Shown: positions 1 to 7,867 of the stretch, piece after piece
Layout of the letters: each line of letters starts with the position of its first letter
Numbering within the stretch: position 1 is the first letter of the stretch
Source: an uncultured Acidobacteriota bacterium
GTDB taxonomy: Bacteria > Acidobacteriota > Blastocatellia > Pyrinomonadales > Pyrinomonadaceae
Direction: 5' to 3'
Length of the DNA stretch: 64,000 nt
Assembly: GCA_902826795.1 (NCBI GenBank)
Contig: CADEGD010000006.1
Coordinates: 62,001 to 126,000, forward strand
Translations under genes and position numbers: made by a program
The notes under the pieces: model-generated
The model's input: only the letters and a program-made list of their open reading frames with translations
Told to the model about the DNA's origin: nothing
Database searches by the model: none

Positions 1-1414
1 ATCCCAACAGCTTCTGAGCTTCGACAGCGTATTCCATCGGCAGTTCGCGGAACACTTCCTTGCAGAAGCCGTTGATGATAAGACTCACCGCGTCTTCCTG
101 CGAGATGCCGCGTTGCTGAAGGTAGAACAACTGCTCTTCGCTGATCTTCGACGTGGTCGCTTCGTGTTCGACGCGTGCCGAGTTGTTCATCACCTCGATG
201 TACGGGAACGTGTTCGCCTCAGACGAACCGCCGATGAGCATCGAATCGCACTGAGTATAGTTTCGAGCGCCAGCCGCTTTTGGCATCACCTTCACAAGGC
301 CGCGGTACGAGTTGTTGGACTTGCCCGCCGAGATTCCCTTCGAGACGATCGTCGATTTTGTATTCTTGCCGAGGTGGATCATCTTCGTGCCGGTGTCGGC
401 GATCTGAGCGTTGTTGGTTAGCGCGACCGAATAGAACTCGCCGATCGAATTGTCACCCTGCAAGATCACACTCGGATACTTCCACGTGATCGCCGAACCC
501 GTTTCGACCTGCGTCCACGAGATCTTCGAATTCACGCCGCGGCACGCTCCGCGTTTCGTGACGAAATTGTAAATGCCGCCTTTGCCCGTTTCATCGCCCG
601 CGTACCAATTCTGCACCGTCGAATATTTGATCTCCGCGTCATCGAGAGCGACGAGTTCGACGACCGCCGCGTGAAGCTGATTCGTATCGAACTGCGGCGC
701 CGTGCAGCCTTCGTTATAGGCGACGTAGCCGCCTTCTTCTGCCACGATCAGCGTCCGCTCGAACTGTCCTGATTCCTGCGTGTTGATGCGGAAATAGGTC
801 GAAAGCTCCATCGGGCACCGCACGCCTTTTGGAATGAAAACGAACGAACCGTCAGAGAATACGGCAGAGTTCAACGCCGCGTAATAGTTGTCACCGACCG
901 GCACGACCGAGCCGAGATATTTCTGGATCAGCTCGGGATAATCGGCAACCGCCTCGGTAAACGAACAGAAGATAACGCCTGCTTTCTTGAGCTTTTCCTT
1001 GTACGTCGTCGCGACCGAAACCGAATCGAACACAGCATCGACCGCCACGTTCGCAAGCATCTTCTGCTCGCTCAGCGGAATCCCAAGTTTCTCGAACGTC
1101 TTTATCAGTTCCGGATCGACCTCGTCCATCGAAGCTTTCTTCGGCTTTTGCTTAGGGGCCGAATAGTAAGAAATGTTCTGGAAATCGATGTTCGGATAAT
1201 CGAAGTTCGCCCAGTTGTCCGGCGCGGTCATCTTCAGCCACTGCCTGTAAGCCTTCAGTCTAAACTCAAGCAGCCACTCCGGCTCGTTCTTCTTCGAAGA
1301 GATCAGCCGCACCGTATCCTCGGACAAGCCTTTGGCTATCGTCTCGGTCTCGATATCGGTGACGAATCCGTATTTATATTCCCGGTTTGTAAGTAACTCT
1401 GCTGCTGTACTCAT
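1..1414 (-). CDS. sufB: Fe-S cluster assembly scaffold SufB (3' end cut by window)
   Basis: SufB forms the scaffold with SufC and SufD on which Fe-S clusters are built in the cytoplasm. I translated the minus strand from the ATG at 1412-1414: 471 codons stay open to base 1. The C-terminal part shows the family signature [23 protein letters not shown] followed by [16 protein letters not shown] and [15 protein letters not shown], the typical end of SufB, so only a few residues should lie outside the window. It follows the Rrf2 regulator on the same strand with a 142-bp gap that carries repeats. sufC and sufD would be expected beyond base 1. Identification is from the conserved sequence; the partial status is certain. 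Confidence 0.95.
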   Translation of the reverse strand, partial: MSTAAELLTNREYKYGFVTDIETETIAKGLSEDTVRLISSKKNEPEWLLEFRLKAYRQWLKMTAPDNWANFDYPNIDFQNISYYSAPKQKPKKASMDEVDPELIKTFEKLGIPLSEQKMLANVAVDAVFDSVSVATTYKEKLKKAGVIFCSFTEAVADYPELIQKYLGSVVPVGDNYYAALNSAVFSDGSFVFIPKGVRCPMELSTYFRINTQESGQFERTLIVAEEGGYVAYNEGCTAPQFDTNQLHAAVVELVALDDAEIKYSTVQNWYAGDETGKGGIYNFVTKRGACRGVNSKISWTQVETGSAITWKYPSVILQGDNSIGEFYSVALTNNAQIADTGTKMIHLGKNTKSTIVSKGISAGKSNNSYRGLVKVMPKAAGARNYTQCDSMLIGGSSEANTFPYIEVMNNSARVEHEATTSKISEEQLFYLQQRGISQEDAVSLIINGFCKEVFRELPMEYAVEAQKLLG

Positions 1415-1423
1415 TTACTTTTC

Positions 1424-1546
1424 ACCACAGAGAGCACAGAGAACACGAAGATTTTCAGGGCATAGTCGCACAACCGAAATCATCCTGTTAATCCTGTACA
1501 TCCTGTTATTTACTGCCTCTGTGCTCTCCGTGTCCTCTGTGGTTGA
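1424..1546. repeat. Intergenic inverted-pair repeat (CCACAGAG type, with nested ATCCTGT copies)
   Basis: The left arm from 1424 (CCACAGAGAGCACAGAG) is answered near 1513-1546 by an inverted, imperfect copy ending in CCTCTGTGGTT. Between them, 1480-1511 carries three ATCCTGT units spaced about 10-12 bp apart. The same ATCCTGT motif forms another element at 10389-10459. The element lies between the Rrf2 gene and sufB and could fold in the message. It looks like a dispersed non-coding repeat; no coding function is visible. Confidence 0.6.
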
Positions 1547-1556
1547 ATTCCCTTTT

Positions 1557-2036
1557 TTAAACCCGCGAAGGCTCGATAGTCCTATGAATTCCTTGTATCT
1601 GATGGAACATCGCATCGACCGACTGTTCATCGCCCACCAAACCCGCAAGCGTGATCCGCGACAACGCGTTTTCGACTATCTCATGCAACCCTACGATCAC
1701 CGGGCGAATGCCGCAATCGCCGGTGTGAATACATTTATCGAGCACTCCCGTATAACTCTCGCAGTGCGAACTCAACACGTCTTCATCGAGCACCTTGATG
1801 ATCTCGTTCAAGAAAATATCGCCAGCCGGCCGTGCGAGAAAATATCCCCCCTTCGTGCCGCGCGTCGAATTCACAAACCCGGCCTTGTTCAGCAGCCACA
1901 TCAGCTTGCCGGCGTTAGCGGTCGATATACCCTCGCGCTCGGCGATCTGCGGCAGCGTGAGAGTTTCGCCATCCTTCAAATTCGCAAGCTGCACAAGGCA
2001 CCGCAAGCCGTATTCTTCCTGAGCCGATATCTTCAT
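1557..2036 (-). CDS. Rrf2-family transcriptional regulator (suf operon)
   Basis: 159-residue Rrf2/IscR-type regulator. Residues 1-80 form the winged helix-turn-helix (start MKISAQEEYGLRCLVQLA is typical of the family). Three cysteines, C92, C102 and C108, lie in the segment where IscR and related proteins bind a 2Fe-2S cluster, here with spacing C-X9-C-X5-C. It is the first gene of a unit with sufB, so it probably senses Fe-S status and represses its own operon; that role is inferred from family and position. A promoter with an overlapping palindrome lies just upstream. Confidence 0.88.
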   Translation of the reverse strand: MKISAQEEYGLRCLVQLANLKDGETLTLPQIAEREGISTANAGKLMWLLNKAGFVNSTRGTKGGYFLARPAGDIFLNEIIKVLDEDVLSSHCESYTGVLDKCIHTGDCGIRPVIVGLHEIVENALSRITLAGLVGDEQSVDAMFHQIQGIHRTIEPSRV

Positions 2037-2067
2037 AAGCTAAACAACGACAATGAGTTTACGGGTA

Positions 2068-2096
2068 ATTATCCCAAATCATTACTTTTTGGTCAA
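2068..2096 (-). promoter_or_regulatory. Promoter of rrf2-sufB
   Basis: On the minus strand TTGACC (2096-2091) is followed after exactly 17 bp by GATAAT (2073-2068), a good sigma-70-type promoter about 30 bp before the Rrf2 start codon. The -10 box sits in the near-palindrome GGGTAATTATCCC (2064-2076), a plausible operator for autoregulation. Confidence 0.65.
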
Positions 2097-2137
2097 GATT
2101 GAAAGTTGGCCTTCAGAGCGTTCTGGAAAGAAAGAAA

Positions 2138-2206
2138 TTAACCGCGAATTTTCGCGAATAATTGCCTCAAAATAGATTCGCGTCTATTGGCGTTATTCGC
2201 GGTTAA
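2138..2206. repeat. Intergenic inverted repeat (TTAACCGCGAAT type)
   Basis: Perfect 12-bp arms TTAACCGCGAAT (2138-2149) and ATTCGCGGTTAA (2195-2206) enclose internal TTCGCG repeats spaced about 11 bp. A longer relative lies at 2968-3115 and a diverged one at 45141-45204. Located between PAP2 and the suf promoter. Confidence 0.7.
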
Positions 2207-2253
2207 AAAAAGCGGCGACTATCCAAGTCGGAGCATAGTCGTGCATATCGCGT

Positions 2254-2961
2254 TTAGCCCGTTTGAGACGTCTTGCGATGCTTCGTCAACAATCGGTCGG
2301 CAAAGATCACCGTCAAGGTCCAAACGGACGCGACTAAATATCCGGCGACGATATCGCTTGGATAATGGACGCCGAGGTAGACGCGGGATAAGCCTATAAA
2401 AACGATCAGCAGAGCGGCCGTCAAGTAGATCTCGACCTTACCCATCGTCGACTTAACGTTCGCAGCGATCAGCCACGCGAGTATGCCGAAGAAGCAGAAC
2501 GAGCCGAGAGCGTGGCCGCTGGGGAAGCTGTAAGACGGCGGAAGTTCGTAGCCGAAGAACGCCTCGGGCCGCGGCCGTTGATAGATGCCTTTCAAGGTGA
2601 AGTTTAGGATCAGCTCGCCGATGTTGGTTATTAAAAAAATCACCGCCTCGCGCTTCCATTTGATGTAGAGAAAGAACGCAAAGATCGCGATGCCCAGAAC
2701 GGTGAGAAAGGGCCAATCGCCGACGAACGAGAAGAAGATCATCACCCGCGTGACCAACGGCGTCGCGAACGAATTCACGCCCTCGCGAACGAACGCGTCA
2801 AATCGCCCCATATCACCCTCGCCCATCTCGTCCGCTAAAAGGCCGAATGCGATCACGCCCGCGAGGCAAACGATGAAACCACGGGACAGCTTCCCGCCGA
2901 CACGTCGCAGCACGCGCCAGGCCGCTCCGAAGATGGAATAGATCGCAAAGTGTCGTCGCAT
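2254..2961 (-). CDS. PAP2-family membrane phosphatase
   Basis: 235-residue membrane protein with the three motifs of the PAP2/phosphatidic acid phosphatase superfamily: K-X6-RP (K124...R131P132), PSGH (147-150) and SR-X5-H-X3-D (S192-D203), including the catalytic histidines. About five to six hydrophobic segments place it in the inner membrane with the active site facing the periplasm. Likely substrates are undecaprenyl diphosphate or phospholipid phosphates; the sequence does not decide which. It stands alone between two repeat elements. Confidence 0.88.
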   Translation of the reverse strand: MRRHFAIYSIFGAAWRVLRRVGGKLSRGFIVCLAGVIAFGLLADEMGEGDMGRFDAFVREGVNSFATPLVTRVMIFFSFVGDWPFLTVLGIAIFAFFLYIKWKREAVIFLITNIGELILNFTLKGIYQRPRPEAFFGYELPPSYSFPSGHALGSFCFFGILAWLIAANVKSTMGKVEIYLTAALLIVFIGLSRVYLGVHYPSDIVAGYLVASVWTLTVIFADRLLTKHRKTSQTG

Positions 2962-2967
2962 TTTCTT

Positions 2968-3115
2968 TTAACCGCGAATTTCGCGAATGAACGCGAATAA
3001 AATCCATCCATCTGCTACTCGTAGTCCTAAACTTCGATCACCGATAGATCCGTAAGCATCGGAGGTAGTCTCATTGATTCCTTCTGATTCGCGTCCATTC
3101 GCGTTATTCGCGGTA
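2968..3115. repeat. Intergenic inverted repeat (TTAACCGCGAA type, long form)
   Basis: TTAACCGCGAATTTCGCG begins at 2968, and the inverted partner GCGTTATTCGCGGTAA ends at 3115. About 70 bp of unrelated sequence lies between the arm blocks. It fills the gap between the M1 aminopeptidase stop and the PAP2 start and belongs with the element at 2138-2206. Confidence 0.65.
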
Positions 3116-3122
3116 AAATTCT

Positions 3123-6110
3123 TCAGTACTTGCCGCGGATTCGAACGGCACGCTCGATCACGTCAACGTTCTCCAATATCTTTAGCCGCAGATCGTTGTC
3201 CAAGCCAGGATTCTCGGAGAGGAACTTGTTGACGACCGCCAACGCCGTTTCACTCCGCTGGCCGCCGATGAACGCTCCCAACCAGCCGTTGACGAAGAAG
3301 ATCTTGCGGCTGCGTTTATGGTTGGGCAACTCCTGCAACGCTTTCTGCAGATACGGTAACGTAAGTTCGCTATGCCTGATCGAATTCCACGGCCCGAACG
3401 CCGCCTCGATCCAACTCTCCGAGATCTCTTTGTTGTTAACGAAATCGTTCCAATACTTCGCCTTGTTCTCGGCGGTGCCGATCCCCGCTTTCGCTGCATA
3501 AGCATAACGCTTCGCATCGTCAGATGTCTCGGTTTTCTCAAGCTCTGACAACAGCTTCGGTGCATCCGGATCGTTGAGAATGAGCAGCCGCGTGACGATG
3601 TCGAACTTGTCTTTCGTCCGCAATGGAACGCCGGCACCCTTGCCGGCGTCTTTCGCCGCCGACTCGCCGGCAGAGGTGCCGGCGTTCCTTATCATCCCTT
3701 TCAACGCTCCACGAGCTTTCTCGCTCGACGCAATATTCAGGAACGCTCGGTAGTAAGTGATCCGCTGGCCTTGCGTTGGCGAGTTGTGCATCCCGGAAAT
3801 GAGCATCTCCTCGACACGGGAAGCCAGACCGCCCGGCGCGTCAATGTAATAGTTCATCGCCGTACCGACCCGGCTGAGCAGCAAAGCCGTCGTCGACTCG
3901 TCCTCTGTAAGAGTGACGCCTTTAGGCGTTTCAGCCGGAGAACGCGTAAACGCGGCACTCTTACTTAGAACCCGCACCACCAACTCGACATACTCCCGCG
4001 GATCAAGCTCGCCCTCGCGGACGCTGTCCCACAACGCTCCCCACATCATCGCTCGCAGGAACGGATCCTTCTCGTTCTGAATACTCTTCAGAACATAATC
4101 GCGGCTCTTTTCGTCGAGGAGAAAGATGCCGTAGCCGTAGTCCTGGTAGTTTGGAAAAACAAAATCCACCGTCGATCCGCGAGAAGCTTGAGTCTTTACA
4201 CTCAACAGTTCGGTGAATTCGTTTTGGAGTTTAGGTTTCGGATCATTGTATGAGACGCTCGGTCCCAGCTCTAGTAGGTCCGTACGCGAGCCTTCCTTGA
4301 TTGTTCCGTCCGGCATCTGTTCACGGTATCTGACTAGAGCGTTTGTGTTCATTAACCAGAAGACTTCGTTTTTCGGCAAACTTTTGAAAGTCGCCGACAG
4401 CAGCGAACGACTCGTATGGCCCCGGTCTGTCCATTCGGACGCGTCGCCGGCGTATTCAACCTTAATCATCGGCAGGCCCGTTTGGGTCACCCATTTACTG
4501 GAGAAATCCTTCAAATAAACCTTCCACCCGGCGATTTCAAACTCCTTGACCAGATCTTCCCAAGTCGCATTCTTAAATTCATGCTTCTTTAGAAATGCCC
4601 GGACGGCGGTTTGGAACTTATCCTCGCCCAAATAGAACTCGGCCTGGCGGAGGAACGCCGGGGCCTTGTTATAGACGATATTTCCGTACGCCGATTTCGC
4701 GGCTGAAAGATTCGCGATGGGCTGGTAGATGGCGGTGGTGCCTTTCGTCGAATCGGTTTGGTAGGCGGCCTGTTTGACGCGCTCGTAGAAGACCTTCCAG
4801 GCGTTCATTTCGGGCATTATGCGTTCCATCGCCTTGTACGCCGTGAACGTCGCGAAGCCTTCTTTGAGCCAAAGATCGTCGAACCAGCGCATCGTCACCG
4901 TGTCACCAAACCACTGATGTGCCGCCTCGTGAAAGATCAACGTCGCCCGCGAGATATGATCGTTCTTCGTCGGCTCTTGCGGGAATATAATGCTCGCCTC
5001 TCTCAAAAACGTCGCCCCCGCATGCTCCATCCCGCCGAACGGAAACTCCGGTATCAACACTAGGTCGTACTTCGGAAATGGGAACTTGTAATCGAAATAC
5101 TCCTCGAAATACCTCACCGCCTCTCGGTTGAGACGGAAGACTTCGGCGGCGTGCGGCTTGAATTTAGAAGCCTGGGATTTGCGGACATAAATAGAACCAT
5201 CCGCCCCGTTTAGAGGCGGGCTTGCCCGCCCATCGATGTGCGAGCCATTGGCGGGCAAGCCCGCCTCTAAACTATCGGGATTGAATTTCTCAAACGGCCC
5301 CGCCGCGAACGCGAAGACGTATGTGCTTATTGGCTGCGTTGGCTCGAAATGCCAATATGCGAAATGCCGTCTCGGAGGCGTCTTCTCAAAATCTGTTTGG
5401 TCTACAAGCGCCACGGTCCGGATGGGGCTGTTGGAGATCACCTTCATCTCGTCAGACGCAACAGTCAGTGTAAACTTCGCCTTAATATCCGGCTGATCGA
5501 ACACGGGGAACGCGGTGCTCGCGTCGGACGGGACGAAGAGCGAGTATAGATACTCCGACCCGTCCTCCTTGTCCACGTACCGCGTGATCGCCGACCCGCT
5601 CGCAAGTATTGGCGACGTGAAATCGAGCTGGATGACGTTCTCGCCGATTACCACGCCGTCGGTAAAAATGAGGTGTTCGTTGTGCTCCGAATAGTTTAGA
5701 GTGCGCGATTTATCGCGTTCCCCGCTGCCTAAAGAGGTCTCACCACTAGCGGAATACGAGCTAAAGCTCGCACTCTGAACAACTTTTCCGTTCAGCGTAA
5801 CGTTCGAGATAGTCGACTTCTCCTCATGTCCGCGGGTCTTTCTCCAATCCAGCACGATCGGAACTTCCCCACCCGCTACCGCAGGTGGTACCGACGAGCC
5901 CGCGCCGCCGACCTTCACCCGTATCTCGATCGTCCCTTTCAGCACCGGCGACATCTTTTCGAGCGTTAGGTGCAGCTTGTAACGAACATCCGAATATCGA
6001 GCCGCGCGCCACTTGGCGAGTTCTTGCGAAACGCCGAGCTCGATCGGCGGCATTTGCGAAAACGCTGAGACGGACAGGATCAGTGTGAGAAATAAGATTC
6101 GAATTGTCAT
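3123..6110 (-). CDS. Exported M1-family zinc aminopeptidase with palindrome-encoded inserts
   Basis: 995-residue gluzincin aminopeptidase. An N-terminal signal peptide (hydrophobic residues 4-18) predicts export. The exopeptidase motif GGMEHAG lies near residue 358 and HEAAH near 394-398, followed after 18 residues by the third zinc ligand E in LKEGF. The fold order (beta domain, catalytic domain, long helical C-terminus) fits the M1 family, but the protein is longer than I would expect for it. Much of the excess is explained by four to five palindromic DNA elements read through in frame (3625-3688, 3907-3964, 5208-5272, 5694-5780, possibly 5869-5888). They encode low-complexity inserts such as NAGTSAGESAAKDAGKGAG. 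The inserts avoid the catalytic motifs, so activity may survive. Function is confident; the inserts are the odd part. Confidence 0.93.
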   Translation of the reverse strand: MTIRILFLTLILSVSAFSQMPPIELGVSQELAKWRAARYSDVRYKLHLTLEKMSPVLKGTIEIRVKVGGAGSSVPPAVAGGEVPIVLDWRKTRGHEEKSTISNVTLNGKVVQSASFSSYSASGETSLGSGERDKSRTLNYSEHNEHLIFTDGVVIGENVIQLDFTSPILASGSAITRYVDKEDGSEYLYSLFVPSDASTAFPVFDQPDIKAKFTLTVASDEMKVISNSPIRTVALVDQTDFEKTPPRRHFAYWHFEPTQPISTYVFAFAAGPFEKFNPDSLEAGLPANGSHIDGRASPPLNGADGSIYVRKSQASKFKPHAAEVFRLNREAVRYFEEYFDYKFPFPKYDLVLIPEFPFGGMEHAGATFLREASIIFPQEPTKNDHISRATLIFHEAAHQWFGDTVTMRWFDDLWLKEGFATFTAYKAMERIMPEMNAWKVFYERVKQAAYQTDSTKGTTAIYQPIANLSAAKSAYGNIVYNKAPAFLRQAEFYLGEDKFQTAVRAFLKKHEFKNATWEDLVKEFEIAGWKVYLKDFSSKWVTQTGLPMIKVEYAGDASEWTDRGHTSRSLLSATFKSLPKNEVFWLMNTNALVRYREQMPDGTIKEGSRTDLLELGPSVSYNDPKPKLQNEFTELLSVKTQASRGSTVDFVFPNYQDYGYGIFLLDEKSRDYVLKSIQNEKDPFLRAMMWGALWDSVREGELDPREYVELVVRVLSKSAAFTRSPAETPKGVTLTEDESTTALLLSRVGTAMNYYIDAPGGLASRVEEMLISGMHNSPTQGQRITYYRAFLNIASSEKARGALKGMIRNAGTSAGESAAKDAGKGAGVPLRTKDKFDIVTRLLILNDPDAPKLLSELEKTETSDDAKRYAYAAKAGIGTAENKAKYWNDFVNNKEISESWIEAAFGPWNSIRHSELTLPYLQKALQELPNHKRSRKIFFVNGWLGAFIGGQRSETALAVVNKFLSENPGLDNDLRLKILENVDVIERAVRIRGKY
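3625..3688. repeat. Intragenic palindromic element, GGAACGC family (in M1 gene)
   Basis: Perfect 13-bp arms GGAACGCCGGCAC (3625-3637) and GTGCCGGCGTTCC (3676-3688) with two inner hairpins. The plus-strand left flank reads CAATGGAACGC, identical to the copy in the aldehyde dehydrogenase at 28941-28951. Read on the gene strand it encodes N-A-G...G-V-P-L with no stop. Confidence 0.85.
3907..3964. repeat. Intragenic palindromic element, AGAGT family variant (in M1 gene)
   Basis: Arms GTAAGAGTG (3907-3915) and CACTCTTAC (3956-3964) enclose two smaller hairpins (ACGCCTTTAGGCGT and ACGCGTAAACGCG). It is translated on the minus strand as S-A-A-F-T-R...G-V-T-L, the same frame as the copy at 5694-5780. 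Confidence 0.8.
5208..5272. repeat. Intragenic palindromic element, GTTTAGAG family (in M1 gene)
   Basis: The arms are perfect over 23 bp (5208-5230 against 5250-5272) and begin with GTTTAGAGGCGGGC, leaving a 19-bp loop. It is read through as part of the aminopeptidase (SLEAGLPANGSHIDGRASPP). The GTTTAGAG terminus is shared with the elements at 5694-5780, 6126-6208 and 31073-31141. Confidence 0.88.
5694..5780. repeat. Intragenic palindromic element, GTTTAGAG family (in M1 gene)
   Basis: GTTTAGAGTGC (5694-5704) pairs with GCACTCTGAAC (5770-5780). The inner hairpins are GCGATTTATCGC and CGAGCTAAAGCTCG. The span is 87 bp, exactly 29 codons, and is open on the gene strand, encoding S-A-S-F-S-S...R-T-L. 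The middle (CCGCTGCCT...GAGGTCTC) resembles the loop of the element at 6126-6208. Confidence 0.85.
5869..5888. repeat. Possible small intragenic palindrome (in M1 gene)
   Basis: CCACC (5869-5873) and GGTGG (5884-5888) flank CGCTACCGCA. It encodes PPAVAGG in a low-complexity stretch near the N-terminus. It may be a fifth, shorter insert; the evidence is weaker than for the other four. Confidence 0.35.
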
Positions 6111-6125
6111 GGCTGCAGATCGGTT

Positions 6126-6208
6126 GTTTAGAGTTCAAGCTTCAGCTTGTTTCCGCTGCGAAGAGACCTCCGTAGGCAGCACGAGCAAGCTAAAGCTTGA
6201 ACCTGAAC
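6126..6208. repeat. Intergenic palindromic element, GTTTAGAG family
   Basis: GTTTAGAGTTCAAGCTTCAG begins at 6126, and its imperfect inverted partner CTAAAGCTTGAACCTGAAC ends at 6208. It lies just upstream of the M1 aminopeptidase start and shares arms with the element at 31073-31141 and loop sequence with 5694-5780. Confidence 0.75.
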
Positions 6209-6306
6209 TTTCGAAAGCTTAACACGGACTCGGTCTTCAGTTAGTCGCTCGGATTGTGCGATAAGTTGCAGGTACCGAGCTTGTGAAATTGCCCGGATAA
6301 AGAAAA

Positions 6307-6324
6307 AGCGGCTCCAAGAGCCGC
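6307..6324 (-). terminator. Rho-independent terminator of the TonB-C gene
   Basis: The stem GCGGCTC/GAGCCGC with a 3-nt loop is followed on the minus strand by a TTTTTCTT run. It lies about 25 bp after the stop codon of the gene ending at 6350. Confidence 0.75.
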
Positions 6325-6349
6325 CTTCGTCTTAAAACTCATCGAATAC

Positions 6350-7726
6350 TTAGAGTGAGAAGTTGAAGTTGATAAATCCGGTCGCTTGAACGGCCTGACC
6401 TTCGACGACGATCGGGCGAAACTTCCATTTGCGGATCGCGTCTTTTGCCGAACCTTGCAGCAGCGTCGGGCCTGAGGAACTCTTGATCTCGGAAACATTC
6501 CCGCTTTCGTCAACCGTCACCTCAACGCGGACGACGCCGGTCGCACGCATCGTTCGAGCAGCCGGAGGATAGATCGGGGCGGACTGTTTCTCTACGTACG
6601 GCAGCAACGAACCGACCGCGACCGGGCCTGTCGGCTTGCTGGATGTTGTGGCCTTTACCTTGTTTGCGTCTTCGGCTTGCTGAGTCGCCCCGGCGACGAT
6701 CCGCGTGCGGTCAGTGGGTTGCGAATCCTGCTTTTGCTCGACTTTCGGCCCACCGGTTTCCGGCTTTTTCTCCGGCTCTACCACGGGCGGAGACGTGTTC
6801 GACGCAACGGTGTTCGGTGCAGGCTGAGGATTGTTGATGACCAGTGAGGGAGCGGGCTTGTTCTCGACCGGCTTCAACAACGGAGCGGCCGAGGCGGACG
6901 TATTGCTGTCCGGAACGGTGGTCGTCTGCTGTTGAGTAGTTGTTGGGGGCTGAGTTACGGGCGTGCTCGTTCCGTCTACGGCGTTTACGATCACGCTTCG
7001 CGAAACGGCGATCGCCTCTCGCTGATCGGCGACCTGATCGCGCCAACGGCGAGCATCGTAATCGTCACGCGAGATGGCGACACGCGCGTTTGTCGCTTCT
7101 TCCATCAGCATGATCGCCGTCGCAGCTTTCACCTTGTCGACCGACATTTCCTTCGACTGCGTGATCACGAGCTCGACCGTCTCTCGCATCTTTTCGAGAT
7201 CATTCAACGCTTCGAGCGGAAGGTTACGGTCGTTTACGCTTAAGCCAAGCGAGCGATATCGTTCGGCCTGGTTACGGGCACTCTTTACGATCTGTCCGGC
7301 GACGATGCCGTAATTGGTGAGCGAGTTAGCCTTGGTCGTTTTCTGCTCGGCGTAGAACTGACCGAGAAGCGCCTGAGCTTTTTTGTGATCGCCCTGTTCG
7401 AGATAGCTGTTCATCAACAGCACGTTCGTAACGGCGATAACGGATTGATCCGACGTTTCGCGGCGGATGTTCTCAAGCTCGTTGATGGCGGCGTAATAAT
7501 TGCGGACGGCGATGAATGCCTTCGATTTATCGATGCGGGCACGCATCACCTCGGCTGCGGTCGGAGCCTTAGCGATCGGCTGTGCGGGTGCCGCGTCGGT
7601 TGTTGCGGTGTTCGCAGGAGCAACGGGGCTCTGCGATGGCTGCGGCGCCTGTGCGACAGCTGCGGTTATAAATGCTGATAAAACCAGAAATACCGAAGTG
7701 AAAATCCTTCCGACATTTGACGGCAT
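6350..7726 (-). CDS. Exported protein with C-terminal TonB domain
   Basis: 458 residues. A signal peptide (to about residue 25, AVAQA) is followed by a Pro/Ala-rich stretch and a helical domain (about 50-250) with short TPR-like character (AINELENIRRETSDQ, LEQGDHKKAQALLGQF). A Pro/Thr-rich linker (about 255-360) leads to a TonB C-terminal domain (about 375-458) with YPPAARTMRATGVVRVEVTV and KWKFRPIVV. The C-terminal domain should contact periplasmic or outer-membrane partners, but no ExbB/ExbD or receptor gene is adjacent. A GAGGAGG ribosome site precedes the ATG. Exact function unknown. Confidence 0.75.
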   Translation of the reverse strand: MPSNVGRIFTSVFLVLSAFITAAVAQAPQPSQSPVAPANTATTDAAPAQPIAKAPTAAEVMRARIDKSKAFIAVRNYYAAINELENIRRETSDQSVIAVTNVLLMNSYLEQGDHKKAQALLGQFYAEQKTTKANSLTNYGIVAGQIVKSARNQAERYRSLGLSVNDRNLPLEALNDLEKMRETVELVITQSKEMSVDKVKAATAIMLMEEATNARVAISRDDYDARRWRDQVADQREAIAVSRSVIVNAVDGTSTPVTQPPTTTQQQTTTVPDSNTSASAAPLLKPVENKPAPSLVINNPQPAPNTVASNTSPPVVEPEKKPETGGPKVEQKQDSQPTDRTRIVAGATQQAEDANKVKATTSSKPTGPVAVGSLLPYVEKQSAPIYPPAARTMRATGVVRVEVTVDESGNVSEIKSSSGPTLLQGSAKDAIRKWKFRPIVVEGQAVQATGFINFNFSL

Positions 7727-7867
7727 TTTCAGTCCTCCTCAAGATGACTTTAGTTTCCGTAAAGGTCTAGCGAACTACTCAAAAGAAGGCTCACTATCAA
7801 ACGACCCAATCGAACAACTTCCCATGCAAATAAATGATCAATACAGGCTAATTCGTATCAAGCCCGA

